Shown here: positions 1 to 6,038 of the stretch, one piece after another
How positions within the stretch are numbered: the stretch's first letter is position 1
How the letters are laid out: each line of letters begins with the position of its first letter
From: JADHUC01 sp964617665
GTDB lineage: Bacteria > Planctomycetota > Planctomycetia > Pirellulales > Pirellulaceae
Length of the DNA: 7,986 nt
NCBI GenBank assembly: GCA_964617665.1
Contig: CAZUAH010000613.1
Location: 1 to 7,986, forward strand
Direction: 5' to 3'
Position numbers and translations under genes: made by a program
Notes under the pieces: model-generated
What the model saw: only the letters and a program-made list of their open reading frames with translations
The model's database searches: none
Told to the model about the DNA's origin: nothing

Positions 1-134
1 AGAATCGTCTCTGTCAAAGTGCAAAAACGCTCTCCGACGCGACAGGCCAACTCCACGCGGTCTGCGAAAACGCCGGGATGATGACCCACCACTGGGTTTT
101 TACGGAAGAACTCGTCCAGTCGCGCAAGATTTGA
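1..134 (+). CDS. Possible 3' end of an unidentified gene
   Basis: A frame open from the window edge gives about 43 residues ending EELVQSRKI and a TGA at 132-134, 52 bases before the sigma factor start. The product is not recognisable. The exactly in-register antisense frame is also open across the same bases and reads rather protein-like (it includes the residues LARLDEFFRKNP), but it has no ATG or TTG start and its first GTG codons are at 92-87. I prefer the + reading only because it ends cleanly before the next gene. The stretch may also be non-coding. Confidence 0.3.
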   Translation, partial: NRLCQSAKTLSDATGQLHAVCENAGMMTHHWVFTEELVQSRKI

Positions 135-153
135 GCGGTCAGGTCGGTCTACA

Positions 154-180
154 TTGATACGAACAAATCCTTGTTAGAGT
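154..180 (+). promoter_or_regulatory. Candidate promoter directly at the sigma factor start codon
   Basis: TTGATA (154-159, five of six bases like the -35 consensus) and TAGAGT (175-180, four of six like the -10) are 15 bases apart, and the -10 is preceded by TG plus one base (172-174), the extended -10 pattern. The spacer is short. The ATG begins seven bases after the -10, so transcription would start at or next to the A of the start codon and give a leaderless mRNA. No Shine-Dalgarno sequence is visible before the ATG, which fits. This is a pattern match only. Confidence 0.35.
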
Positions 181-186
181 AGATCA

Positions 187-786
187 ATGCCAACAAGCCC
201 TCCCGATACACGCGCCAGTTTGATTCTGCGTTTGCAAAATGCGGACGACGTGGCGGCATGGGATGAGTTTGCAGAGCTTTATGGGCCGATTGTGTTTCGC
301 GTCGCTCAGCGGCGCGGGATGCAGGCAGCCGATGCCGAGAATCTGGTTCAGGAAGTTCTGCTAGCGGTTGCACAGTCGGTCGCCAAATGGATCGAGCGAG
401 CGGACCGAGGCAGTTTTCGAGCGTGGCTCTTGCGGATTGCTCACAACGAAGCCGTCGACATGCTCACGGAGCGAGCGACCCGCAAATTGGGTCGTGATGG
501 CGAACAAGGGCAAAGGCTGCTCGATGGCGTCGCTCTTCGCGACGACATCTCGTCGTTGATCGAACGAGAATATGAAAGAGTCGTGTTTCAGTGGGCGGCC
601 GATCGTGTTCGCGAGCAGGTTGCAGATCATACATGGCAGGCGTTTTGGCTCACTGAAGTCGAAGGTATGTCCGTGCATCAAGCGGCCGGGCAGCTCGGCA
701 CGCGCACTGGCAATATCTACTTTGGACGCAGTCGTGTAATGGCTCGAATCAAAGAACTCGTAAGGCAATACGAGGACCAACAATGA
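187..786 (+). CDS. ECF-type RNA polymerase sigma factor, planctomycete kinase-linked type
   Basis: A 199-residue sigma-70-family protein of the small ECF class, which has only sigma regions 2 and 4 and redirects RNA polymerase to a signal-specific promoter set. Region 2 spans roughly residues 25-99: the 2.2 core-binding helix is DAENLVQEVLLAVAQ (49-63, close to the canonical DAEDLVQEV) and the 2.3/2.4 part is GSFRAWLLRIAHNEAVDML (75-93). Region 4 spans about 131-195, with a helix-turn-helix at 159-188 (EGMSVHQAAGQLG then TGNIYFGRSRV) that would bind the -35 element. The stop overlaps the start of the following kinase gene as ATGA, so the two are almost certainly co-transcribed and translationally coupled. 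Comparative work on planctomycetes has described ECF groups linked to serine/threonine kinases; this pair fits that pattern. The target promoters cannot be read from the window. Confidence 0.93.
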   Translation: MPTSPPDTRASLILRLQNADDVAAWDEFAELYGPIVFRVAQRRGMQAADAENLVQEVLLAVAQSVAKWIERADRGSFRAWLLRIAHNEAVDMLTERATRKLGRDGEQGQRLLDGVALRDDISSLIEREYERVVFQWAADRVREQVADHTWQAFWLTEVEGMSVHQAAGQLGTRTGNIYFGRSRVMARIKELVRQYEDQQ

Positions 787-2549
787 ACAGCGAATGCACT
801 CAGTGCAATGATCAGCAACTCGTTGCCATTCTGCGATGCGACGACGCGGACTGCGAGGATGGAGCTCTACTTGAGCATGTTGAAGTTTGCGCACGCTGTC
901 AAAGCAGGCTTCGAGAGTTGGCGGCCGAGGAACACGATTGGCGCAAGGTCACATCAGCGCTCGCAACAAGGCAAAGCGGCGATGGACAAGATGACTGCGA
1001 AGACCTGTCACGTTCACAACCACGTTTATTCCGGTGGTCAAACTGTCCCTTCGCCCCCTTCGCCTGGGACGAGTCGATGGCCAGGCAATTGCTCGATCCA
1101 CCGACTCATCCGGAGATGCTGGGGCGTCTTGGGCGATACGAGATCGAACGGCTGGTCGGTAGCGGTGGGATGGGGATCGTCTTTAAAGCCCATGATACGG
1201 AATTGAATCGGCCGGTGGCGATCAAGTTGCTAGCGCCTTATCTTGCCGGCAACGCTTCAGCACGCGCGCGGTTTACCCGAGAAGCCCGGGCTGCGGCAGG
1301 TGTCGTCGATGATCACGTTGTGCCAATCTTCAACGTTGAATCCGAAAGCGATCCGCCATTCCTGGTGATGCAATATGTCGTTGGTGGTTCGTTACAGGAA
1401 GAGCTTGACCGTGACGGGCCGCTTGAAGTCGCCGAAGTCCTGCGAATCGGCATGCAGACCGCAAAAGGTCTTTCCGCTGCCCATGCCCAGGGTTTGATTC
1501 ACCGCGATGTTAAGCCATCGAACATCCTGCTCGATGAAGGGGTTGAACGAGCCCTGTTGACCGACTTCGGGTTGGTTCGCACCGAAGACGATGCCAGCTT
1601 GACTCGTAGCGGATTCCATCCCGGGACACCGCACTACATGTCTCCGGAACAAGTAAGAGGCGAAGCGATTGACGGACGCAGCGACTTGTTCGGTCTTGGT
1701 TGTGTTCTCTATTCGCTTTGTACCGGACATCCGCCATTCCGAGCCGAAACCAGCTACGCCGTTCTCCGTCGCATCACCGACGACACGGCTCGACCCATCC
1801 GCGAACTCAATCCGGACGTCCCCGATTGGCTCGAAGCAATCGTGATGAAGCTGCTATCGAAGTCGCGCGACGACCGCTTCGATTCTGCAGAACAAGTCGC
1901 GGAACTGTTGGCTAGATGCCTCTCGCATTTGACGGCTCCGGTTATAAATCCTCTTCCTCGGATCGCGTTACGTCCCTCGTGGCCAGAAAGGTGTGTCAAA
2001 ACTATGAACGACAAGCGAATTCTAATGAAACGATCAAAAGCTCCCACCGTCATTTTTTGGACTATCGGTTTTGCTGTCTTTTTTGCATCGTTCGTGTTGG
2101 CCTCTAGTAGCACCGAAACGGTTGCTAACTGGTACTGGGATTCGCTCGGAGCGCTTTACGGAACGTTGCTATACTTCTCAGGACTAGCTGGTTTATACGT
2201 CGCATGTCGAACTTTTTGGAATTCCAGCGGATCTGCCGAGGTCGCGATCACCTTCGCCATTGCCTTGTTACCAGCATTCATCGGCCTCATTGGCTCGGTT
2301 CATGGGTACATCAGCGTTCACCATTCCATTTCCGATCTCGGCGCCTCGCTAAATCAGACCCAAATGTCTTCCGCGCATGTAACTGTGTTTACGTCCTTTT
2401 TGGTTGGGCTCTGTTTTTCGATTGTGCCCTCGATCATAATCTCAATCGCGATTCTTTTTCGACGGAATCTGCCGCGAACTGTGGCACAGCCTATTCACCA
2501 CGACGGATCTCCTGGAACACCAGCTACTGGCCCCGCATCAGACGGGTGA
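783..2549 (+). CDS. Membrane-anchored Ser/Thr protein kinase with N-terminal zinc-finger anti-sigma motif and ExbB/TolQ-like C-terminal membrane region
   Basis: A 588-residue protein in three parts. Residues 1-45 carry H32-x3-C36-x2-C39 with nearby C19 and C24, the zinc-binding pattern of anti-sigma factors (zf-HC2/ZAS). Residues 118-385 form a full eukaryotic-type kinase: glycine loop GSGGMG (126-131), VAIK with K148, helix-C E167, HRDVKPSN with catalytic D242 and N247, DFG (261-263), SPE in place of APE (287-289), D301 and R365. All key residues are present, so it should be active on Ser/Thr. Residues 386-420 are a linker. Four hydrophobic segments follow at about 421-441, 457-476, 487-508 and 534-558, ending in a short cytoplasmic tail. 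The last two, with GLIGSVHG (501-508) and TSFLVGLCFSIVP (537-549), resemble the TM2-TM3 hairpin of ExbB/TolQ/MotA channels; this similarity was spotted by eye. The start overlaps the sigma factor stop (ATGA), so the likely job is to hold and release that sigma factor in response to an envelope signal. The DNA encoding the membrane part is visibly more AT-rich than the kinase part. Confidence 0.94.
   Translation: MNSECTQCNDQQLVAILRCDDADCEDGALLEHVEVCARCQSRLRELAAEEHDWRKVTSALATRQSGDGQDDCEDLSRSQPRLFRWSNCPFAPFAWDESMARQLLDPPTHPEMLGRLGRYEIERLVGSGGMGIVFKAHDTELNRPVAIKLLAPYLAGNASARARFTREARAAAGVVDDHVVPIFNVESESDPPFLVMQYVVGGSLQEELDRDGPLEVAEVLRIGMQTAKGLSAAHAQGLIHRDVKPSNILLDEGVERALLTDFGLVRTEDDASLTRSGFHPGTPHYMSPEQVRGEAIDGRSDLFGLGCVLYSLCTGHPPFRAETSYAVLRRITDDTARPIRELNPDVPDWLEAIVMKLLSKSRDDRFDSAEQVAELLARCLSHLTAPVINPLPRIALRPSWPERCVKTMNDKRILMKRSKAPTVIFWTIGFAVFFASFVLASSSTETVANWYWDSLGALYGTLLYFSGLAGLYVACRTFWNSSGSAEVAITFAIALLPAFIGLIGSVHGYISVHHSISDLGASLNQTQMSSAHVTVFTSFLVGLCFSIVPSIIISIAILFRRNLPRTVAQPIHHDGSPGTPATGPASDG
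1985..2006 (+). promoter_or_regulatory. Possible internal ribosome site before an in-frame ATG inside the kinase gene
   Basis: AGAAAGGTG (1985-1993) lies 10 bases before an in-frame ATG (2004-2006, Met408 of the kinase). Starting there would give a free 181-residue protein beginning MNDKRILMKRSK, with all four membrane helices and no kinase. The position is just after the kinase-to-membrane linker, so it is either an internal start or the scar of a fusion between two genes. The match to Shine-Dalgarno is partial and the spacing slightly long. Confidence 0.25.
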
Positions 2550-2885
2550 TTGATTGGGGATTGTGAGTGATGTTCGGTCGATCGAATGGGGTCTTTGTGA
2601 CTCCGGTGCAATGGTTTGCAGCGGTTTTGTCGCGACTGCGCGTACCGGTTGCGCAGCGAATCGCTTGGACTGTCTTTGAGTCGTGCTAGACTGTCGGCGT
2701 CGGCTGTCGAAGAACGCTAAGTCAACTTGTCACTGGTCAGTTTCGAGTCTGTAAGTTCGGCAGCGAGCGACGGGGATTGGCTGGTGTAGGGGCGCAAAAC
2801 CGCAAAACTCCCACGACACAGTATTTCGTTGCGGTCGTGTTTGGATTGCGAGCAAAGCTCGACCTGTGATTCACTGCACGCCGCT
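2550..2885. other. Intergenic stretch without a recognisable gene
   Basis: No open frame in this stretch looks like protein. It contains a hairpin at 2636-2656 (CTGCGC / GCGCAG arms, 9-base loop holding the palindrome ACCGGT) that has no T-tract after it, so it is not a classic terminator. It also contains a candidate promoter listed separately, and the near-duplicate GCAAAACC-GCAAAACT around 2790-2807. The kinase gene and the TPR-like gene end towards each other across this region. Confidence 0.5.
2665..2692 (+). promoter_or_regulatory. Candidate extended -10 promoter in the gene-poor region
   Basis: TGCTAGACT (2684-2692) has the form TG-n-TAnAnT of an extended -10 element, the same form as TGTTAGAGT before the sigma factor gene. 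A weak -35-like TTGGAC (2665-2670, three of six bases) sits 16 bases upstream. It points rightwards into DNA with no intact + strand gene. A chance match is quite possible. Confidence 0.3.
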
Positions 2886-2974
2886 TCAACAACCGCCTTC
2901 TTGGCGGAGCAACCCGTGCTTAACCACCAGCGCCGCAGCCTCCGCTTGGTTGGCCACCCCCAGCGTGTCAGAAT
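2886..2974 (-). pseudogene. Remnant of a LuxR/GerE-type helix-turn-helix C-terminus
   Basis: Read on the - strand, 2966-2886 gives TLGVANQAEAAALVVKHGLL, then RQEGGC and a stop. This is the typical last helix of LuxR-family (GerE, NarL-type) DNA-binding domains: [KR]LGV-x-[NS]-[RQ]-x-[EQ]-A followed by a hydrophobic helix and HGL. Immediately upstream, the residues ILTR (2974-2963) lie in another frame. One missing C at about 2963 would join them as ILTRLGVANQ, the normal family sequence. Nothing convincing of the rest of the domain or of a receiver domain is seen further upstream, so only the 3' tip of the former gene remains. The family call rests on about 25 residues read by eye. Confidence 0.5.
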
Positions 2975-3036
2975 TCCTTCCTTTCCTGTACCGCTCCCTC
3001 CGTCGCCGCCAACCGTTCGTATCTCCAACGGCTGCA

Positions 3037-3059
3037 ATCTCAAAAACCCATCTCAAAAA
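3037..3059. repeat. Short direct repeat ATCTCAAAAA, two copies
   Basis: ATCTCAAAAA occurs at 3037-3046 and 3050-3059, separated by CCC, giving a 13-base period. It is too short and too few in copies to name a function. It could be replication slippage or a paired binding site. Confidence 0.6.
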
Positions 3060-3183
3060 TCAAAGTCCCGAAAAGCCGTGGGAGAGGTCGGTTTCTGGAA
3101 CAGCTTCAATGCTTCTCCGACCCCCACAAGGTAGCTCTGCGGATAAGCCGATGCAAGACTTCGCTGTCCAGGAGGCAGTGCTT

Positions 3184-3313
3184 TCTATGGGGGTAGGTAT
3201 ATCCCCTCATAGAGACATGCCGTGGCTTGCCTCGCCGTCAGGCGTAAGGCGCACAGGTGGCGCACACCGCGTGCATTTGGCAAGATGCGTTAACGTGAAA
3301 TCGACCGACGCAT
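3184..3313. other. Cluster of hairpins; possible structured RNA or palindromic repeat
   Basis: Four possible stems lie close together. (1) TCTATGGGGG (3184-3193) pairs with CCCTCATAGA (3204-3213) over ten positions with one G-T wobble and a 10-base loop. (2) GCCT-CGCC (3229-3236) pairs with GGCG-AGGC (3241-3250) across a GTCA loop with a two-base bulge. (3) GCAC-GGTG (3251-3259) pairs with CACC-GTGC (3265-3274) with small bulges. (4) ATGCGT (3285-3290) pairs with ACGCAT (3308-3313). No T-tract follows any stem and no known RNA family was recognised. No protein-like frame runs through. It lies between convergent genes, so a role in RNA 3' ends is possible. Confidence 0.4.
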
Positions 3314-3335
3314 TGAGGTAGCACAGGCGGCCGAG

Positions 3336-3557
3336 TCACAAATCGTCTGTTCGCTCATTGTGCTGCGCTTGTCTTTCAAGGGCAAGCCGTTTGCCCTTGG
3401 TGACAACTTGGTGAGCGATGTCGCTGAGGAATTTGGCGTCTTCGTCGGAGATGGCTCCTGCCTTGATGCCTTCGGCATGGGGATTCAGGCCCTTGCCAGT
3501 CTCATCCACGCGAAACGCATCTGTCTCTCCAGCGTCCGGCCGGAAAGGACGAGTCTC
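3336..3557 (-). other. Coding-looking segment after the TPR-like gene stop, in a shifted frame
   Basis: Directly after the stop of the TPR-like gene, a different - strand frame stays open to a TGA at 3336-3338. It reads like real protein: TRPFRPDAGETDAF, GLNPHAEGIKAGAISDED, then a charged helix ending LALERQAQHNERTDDL. It has no ATG, GTG or TTG start of its own near the junction. Removing one T from GATTGAG (about 3555-3561) joins it to the TPR-like frame as SMPDETRPF, giving a protein of about 484 residues. I therefore read it as the displaced C-terminus of that gene. The opposite strand also has an open frame here but reads less like protein. The sequence resembles no family I can name. Confidence 0.5.
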
Positions 3558-4791
3558 AATCAGGCATCGATCCCGCGAATCCCCAGATCGCGCGCAGTAT
3601 GCGGTCGGTTTTCGACTCTGGTGTCTTGGCTTGAGCGATCACTTGTTCCAACTCTGGCTGGCAGTGAAGTCTGGCGTATAGCGCAGCCAGGCTGTTCCCA
3701 AGGGTGGAATCGCTTCCTTTCTCTTCTGTCCACTTACGCAACACGACGTCTGCGAGTTCCTTCGCGGTTTCGGATTGCCCGTTCTTGCACAACGTGTTAG
3801 CGATGCCTATCCTCGCAGCGTCTCGCGTATGAGCATCCTCGATCTCCTCCACCGTCTTGAGGGCAGCAGCCGTGTCGCCGCGTCGCGCCTGCGCATAGGC
3901 AATCGATCTCATACTGTCGGCCACGTCCTCCGGCTTCTCTAACAATGCCGCCGATCGCTTTGCTTCGTCATCGTGTTCTGTTCGCACCAATTCGACGGCG
4001 AGGTTCTGGACCAACTCGCGACCCATGTGAGCCGGGAAATACGCCCCCCTCTGGGCGAACTCTTCCAGATCCTTCGTCAACCGTCCATGGATGGAGCGGT
4101 GTGCGATCTCGACTGCGTAGCCGACGTACCCCGTACCCCGACCGTCCGCAATCGCCAACGCTTTGTCGATGTACCGCTTGGCATTTTCCACGTCGCCCTT
4201 CTCGCGATACTTGATGGCAATCACCTTAAATGTCAGGCCCGCCACTTCCTCCGGCGAGTTTCCCACCGTGCTATCGATTCCGCTGACGAATTCCTCCGCT
4301 CGTTCATAGTCCCCCAACTCGACAAACACACTGGCCAGACCCCACGCGGCATAGAACGTCATTTCCCCTCGCGGATAGCCCTTGATTGCTTCATGATCTC
4401 CGCGACGAAATTTCTCCCGAGCCCAGGAATTGAGCAGCGAATCAGACCTCGATTCCTCTGCGATCTTGCCGGCCAGTACGATTCGATCCGTGTCCATGGC
4501 GTAATTGAACAACGCGGAATGATGACTGACCTTCTCGTCCTTCTCGTCAACGGCTTGGGCGCGATGGATGTACTCGTCGGCCAATTGATGCTGCTCCATC
4601 GCATGACAGCCTTGGGCGATTCTAAGCAGAGCGTAGATGGCACGATGGGAGGAAAGCTGGTCGATGTCGATCTCTTGAGCTTGCAGTAAGAGCCAATCCC
4701 AAAGCTCGCGATCTTTCGAGTCTTGTCCGGCGACGGTCGTAGAAGCGATGGATAGCAGCAAGGCAACGGTTAATGCGGTTCTTACCAGCAT
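3556..4791 (-). CDS. Exported TPR-like helical-repeat protein, function unknown
   Basis: A 411-residue protein with an N-terminal signal peptide (MLVRTALTVALLLSIASTTVAG, cleavage likely after residue 21 or 22), so it probably acts outside the cytoplasmic membrane. The rest is almost wholly alpha-helical, with repeated helix pairs of the TPR kind at about 48-80, 146-172, 185-216, 293-318, 324-352 and 364-389; examples are LGDYERAEEF, KGDVENAKRYIDKALAIA and RGDTAAALKTVEEI. Such repeats usually bind other proteins; no catalytic motif is seen. The start is fixed by a near-perfect Shine-Dalgarno sequence six bases upstream. The stop may be premature, because protein-like sequence continues in another frame down to 3336. 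It stands alone, 227 bases from the membrane protein gene upstream, and I cannot assign a partner or pathway. Confidence 0.85.
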   Translation of the reverse strand: MLVRTALTVALLLSIASTTVAGQDSKDRELWDWLLLQAQEIDIDQLSSHRAIYALLRIAQGCHAMEQHQLADEYIHRAQAVDEKDEKVSHHSALFNYAMDTDRIVLAGKIAEESRSDSLLNSWAREKFRRGDHEAIKGYPRGEMTFYAAWGLASVFVELGDYERAEEFVSGIDSTVGNSPEEVAGLTFKVIAIKYREKGDVENAKRYIDKALAIADGRGTGYVGYAVEIAHRSIHGRLTKDLEEFAQRGAYFPAHMGRELVQNLAVELVRTEHDDEAKRSAALLEKPEDVADSMRSIAYAQARRGDTAAALKTVEEIEDAHTRDAARIGIANTLCKNGQSETAKELADVVLRKWTEEKGSDSTLGNSLAALYARLHCQPELEQVIAQAKTPESKTDRILRAIWGFAGSMPD

Positions 4792-4797
4792 GTTTGC

Positions 4798-4805
4798 ACC
4801 TCCTT
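4798..4805 (-). promoter_or_regulatory. Strong Shine-Dalgarno site of the TPR-like gene
   Basis: On the - strand AAGGAGGT lies six bases before the ATG at 4791-4789, complementary to the 16S rRNA 3' end. It is by far the best ribosome binding site in this window, where the other gene starts have weak or no such site. It settles the start codon choice. Confidence 0.85.
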
Positions 4806-4828
4806 CGGAATTATGTATGGCGTGTGAG

Positions 4829-4859
4829 GCTCTAAGAGGCTCCGCCCCGCAATCGTCAA
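4829..4859 (-). promoter_or_regulatory. Weak promoter candidate upstream of the TPR-like gene
   Basis: On the - strand TTGACG (4859-4854) matches five of six -35 bases. It is followed after 19 bases by TAGAGC (4834-4829), a poor -10. It lies about 40 bases before the start codon and just downstream of the inverted repeat. The spacing is long and the -10 weak, so this is only a candidate. Confidence 0.2.
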
Positions 4860-4869
4860 ATCAGGGTTT

Positions 4870-4952
4870 GTGAGCGGCAAGGCGCTAGCCACCGGTCCTA
4901 CTGTGGCAGGGTTTCCACTTGATTCATCCGCGGCTAGCGCCTCGCGGCTCAC
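4870..4952. repeat. 21-bp imperfect inverted repeat with 41-base loop
   Basis: The left arm GTGAGCGGCAAGGCGCTAGCC (4870-4890) and the right arm (4932-4952) are inverted copies matching at 19 of 21 positions. The loop contains a small nested GTGG/CCAC stem (4903-4906 with 4915-4918). In RNA made from the - strand one of the two mismatches becomes a G-U pair, so the hairpin is better in that direction. It lies between the end of the membrane protein gene and the start of the TPR-like gene and has no T-tract, so it is not a standard terminator. The core GGCGCTAGCC is itself nearly palindromic, which suggests a dispersed REP-like element; copy number cannot be judged here. Confidence 0.85.
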
Positions 4953-5018
4953 GACTACGGGACAGAACCCAGCCACAGACAGTTTCGCGGCCGCGACCAT
5001 AGAAGTCAAACAGTCGAA

Positions 5019-6038
5019 CTAAACGAGTATTGGCTGTTCATTCACTGACATATCTTCAGCCACACATTCGGGTTTTGTATAGAGTCGGTAACCCAGAAGA
5101 CGGATCCAGCCCAAGGCTGCCAGTGACACGACACTTGCTATGGCGGCGATACCGAGTCCATAGCCAATAAGATAGAACACCACCTCAGCGGACCAGAAAT
5201 CTTGCATGTCATCCGTCTCGACGATTAGGGCTACGAGGAAGGATAGTGAGCCGATACCGGAAACCAGAGCCAGTGAGGCGAGGCACGCCGCCCATTTCTT
5301 CCAGGACCAACGTGGCCGTCGCAGAACCGCTGGCGCCAGAATTGCCAAGACGAAGCCAGTGATTGCCGACGGTGCGGCGACGTACACAATGAAGATGAGC
5401 GCGAGTTGCATTACACTGTCTCGCCCAAATTCGCTTGTGTCGGTCCATCGCAAACACGCTGTTGCCGCGCCAGCGACGGCCATTGCACCCAGATAGGACA
5501 ACAACGTTGTCGATCTGGGTGGCGGCGTTTGGTCCCTAGCACCTAAGGTCCATCCATAGATCGATCTGGCAAGGAAAATGGGACAACAGGCAATCGTCAT
5601 TGCGATTGGTAACGAGGTTGCGAAGAGACGAATCATCTCTAACGATTCCGAGTCCCCAATGAAGTATGCGAAGGGAATGGCTGTGATCAGGCCTATCAGG
5701 GCGGCGGCACCGAACCCCACTGGTATGCGTTGCCGCGCCGGTCGCCAATGCAGGAGAGCGAGCATACCGATAATCGCATGCTGCGCAACGGGGGTGGTAT
5801 AGATCGCGCCCTGAGCAACAGCGGCAAGTATTGCGAAGTCTGAATCGTAGAGCAGGGCCGGAATGATAAGTAGCAGACTCAGGCCAGGCATCAGGGTGAG
5901 TGCGATCAGTCCGAGAATCAACAAGATCCACCAACGCGTTCCTCGTCGCAGCGCGTTTGTCGCCCTCGGCAGCCCCCAGTTGTTCTCGCAGCCGCAGAAT
6001 CTCTCGGTCACGCTCCTGGCACCCCCGGCATATACCAA
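5019..6038 (-). CDS. Multi-pass membrane protein, function unknown, probably with a frameshifted N-terminus
   Basis: This frame gives 339 residues. From residue 36 on it is strongly hydrophobic, with about eight membrane segments at roughly 36-64, 68-97, 107-127, 137-160, 178-196, 207-238, 248-273 and 284-312, then a short polar tail. No transporter or enzyme signature is seen. The first 35 residues of this frame (MVYAGGARSVTERFCG and on) look random, while the overlapping frame that starts at 6093 looks like the true N-terminus. The natural protein would therefore run from 6093 with one base skipped at about 5940, giving about 357 residues. The 227-bp gap to the TPR-like gene downstream and the 120-bp gap to the lyase gene upstream suggest its own transcript. 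Confidence 0.7.
   Translation of the reverse strand: MVYAGGARSVTERFCGCENNWGLPRATNALRRGTRWWILLILGLIALTLMPGLSLLLIIPALLYDSDFAILAAVAQGAIYTTPVAQHAIIGMLALLHWRPARQRIPVGFGAAALIGLITAIPFAYFIGDSESLEMIRLFATSLPIAMTIACCPIFLARSIYGWTLGARDQTPPPRSTTLLSYLGAMAVAGAATACLRWTDTSEFGRDSVMQLALIFIVYVAAPSAITGFVLAILAPAVLRRPRWSWKKWAACLASLALVSGIGSLSFLVALIVETDDMQDFWSAEVVFYLIGYGLGIAAIASVVSLAALGWIRLLGYRLYTKPECVAEDMSVNEQPILV

Noticed and set aside
2636..2656. Intrinsic terminator for the kinase gene
   Set aside because: The hairpin is only six base pairs, about 90 bases after the stop codon, and no T-tract follows.
2829..3321. Two overlapping + strand open frames (101 and 151 residues) in the gene-poor region
   Set aside because: Composition is proline/serine/arginine-rich without motifs, and they run antisense to the LuxR-like remnant and across the hairpins.
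3552..3562. Programmed +1 frameshift at the TPR-like gene stop
   Set aside because: The P-site codon GAT would have to re-pair with ATT, which is not possible, and no upstream stimulatory Shine-Dalgarno-like sequence is evident.
3360..3800. 146-residue + strand open frame
   Set aside because: It lies antisense to the TPR-like gene and its displaced C-terminus, whose - strand translations read far more like protein.
3973..4689. 238-residue + strand open frame
   Set aside because: A shadow of the TPR-like gene; the opposite strand has signal peptide, helical repeats and ribosome site.
4782..5009. 75-residue - strand open frame
   Set aside because: It runs straight through the inverted repeat and covers the Shine-Dalgarno site of the TPR-like gene; the translation looks like chance.
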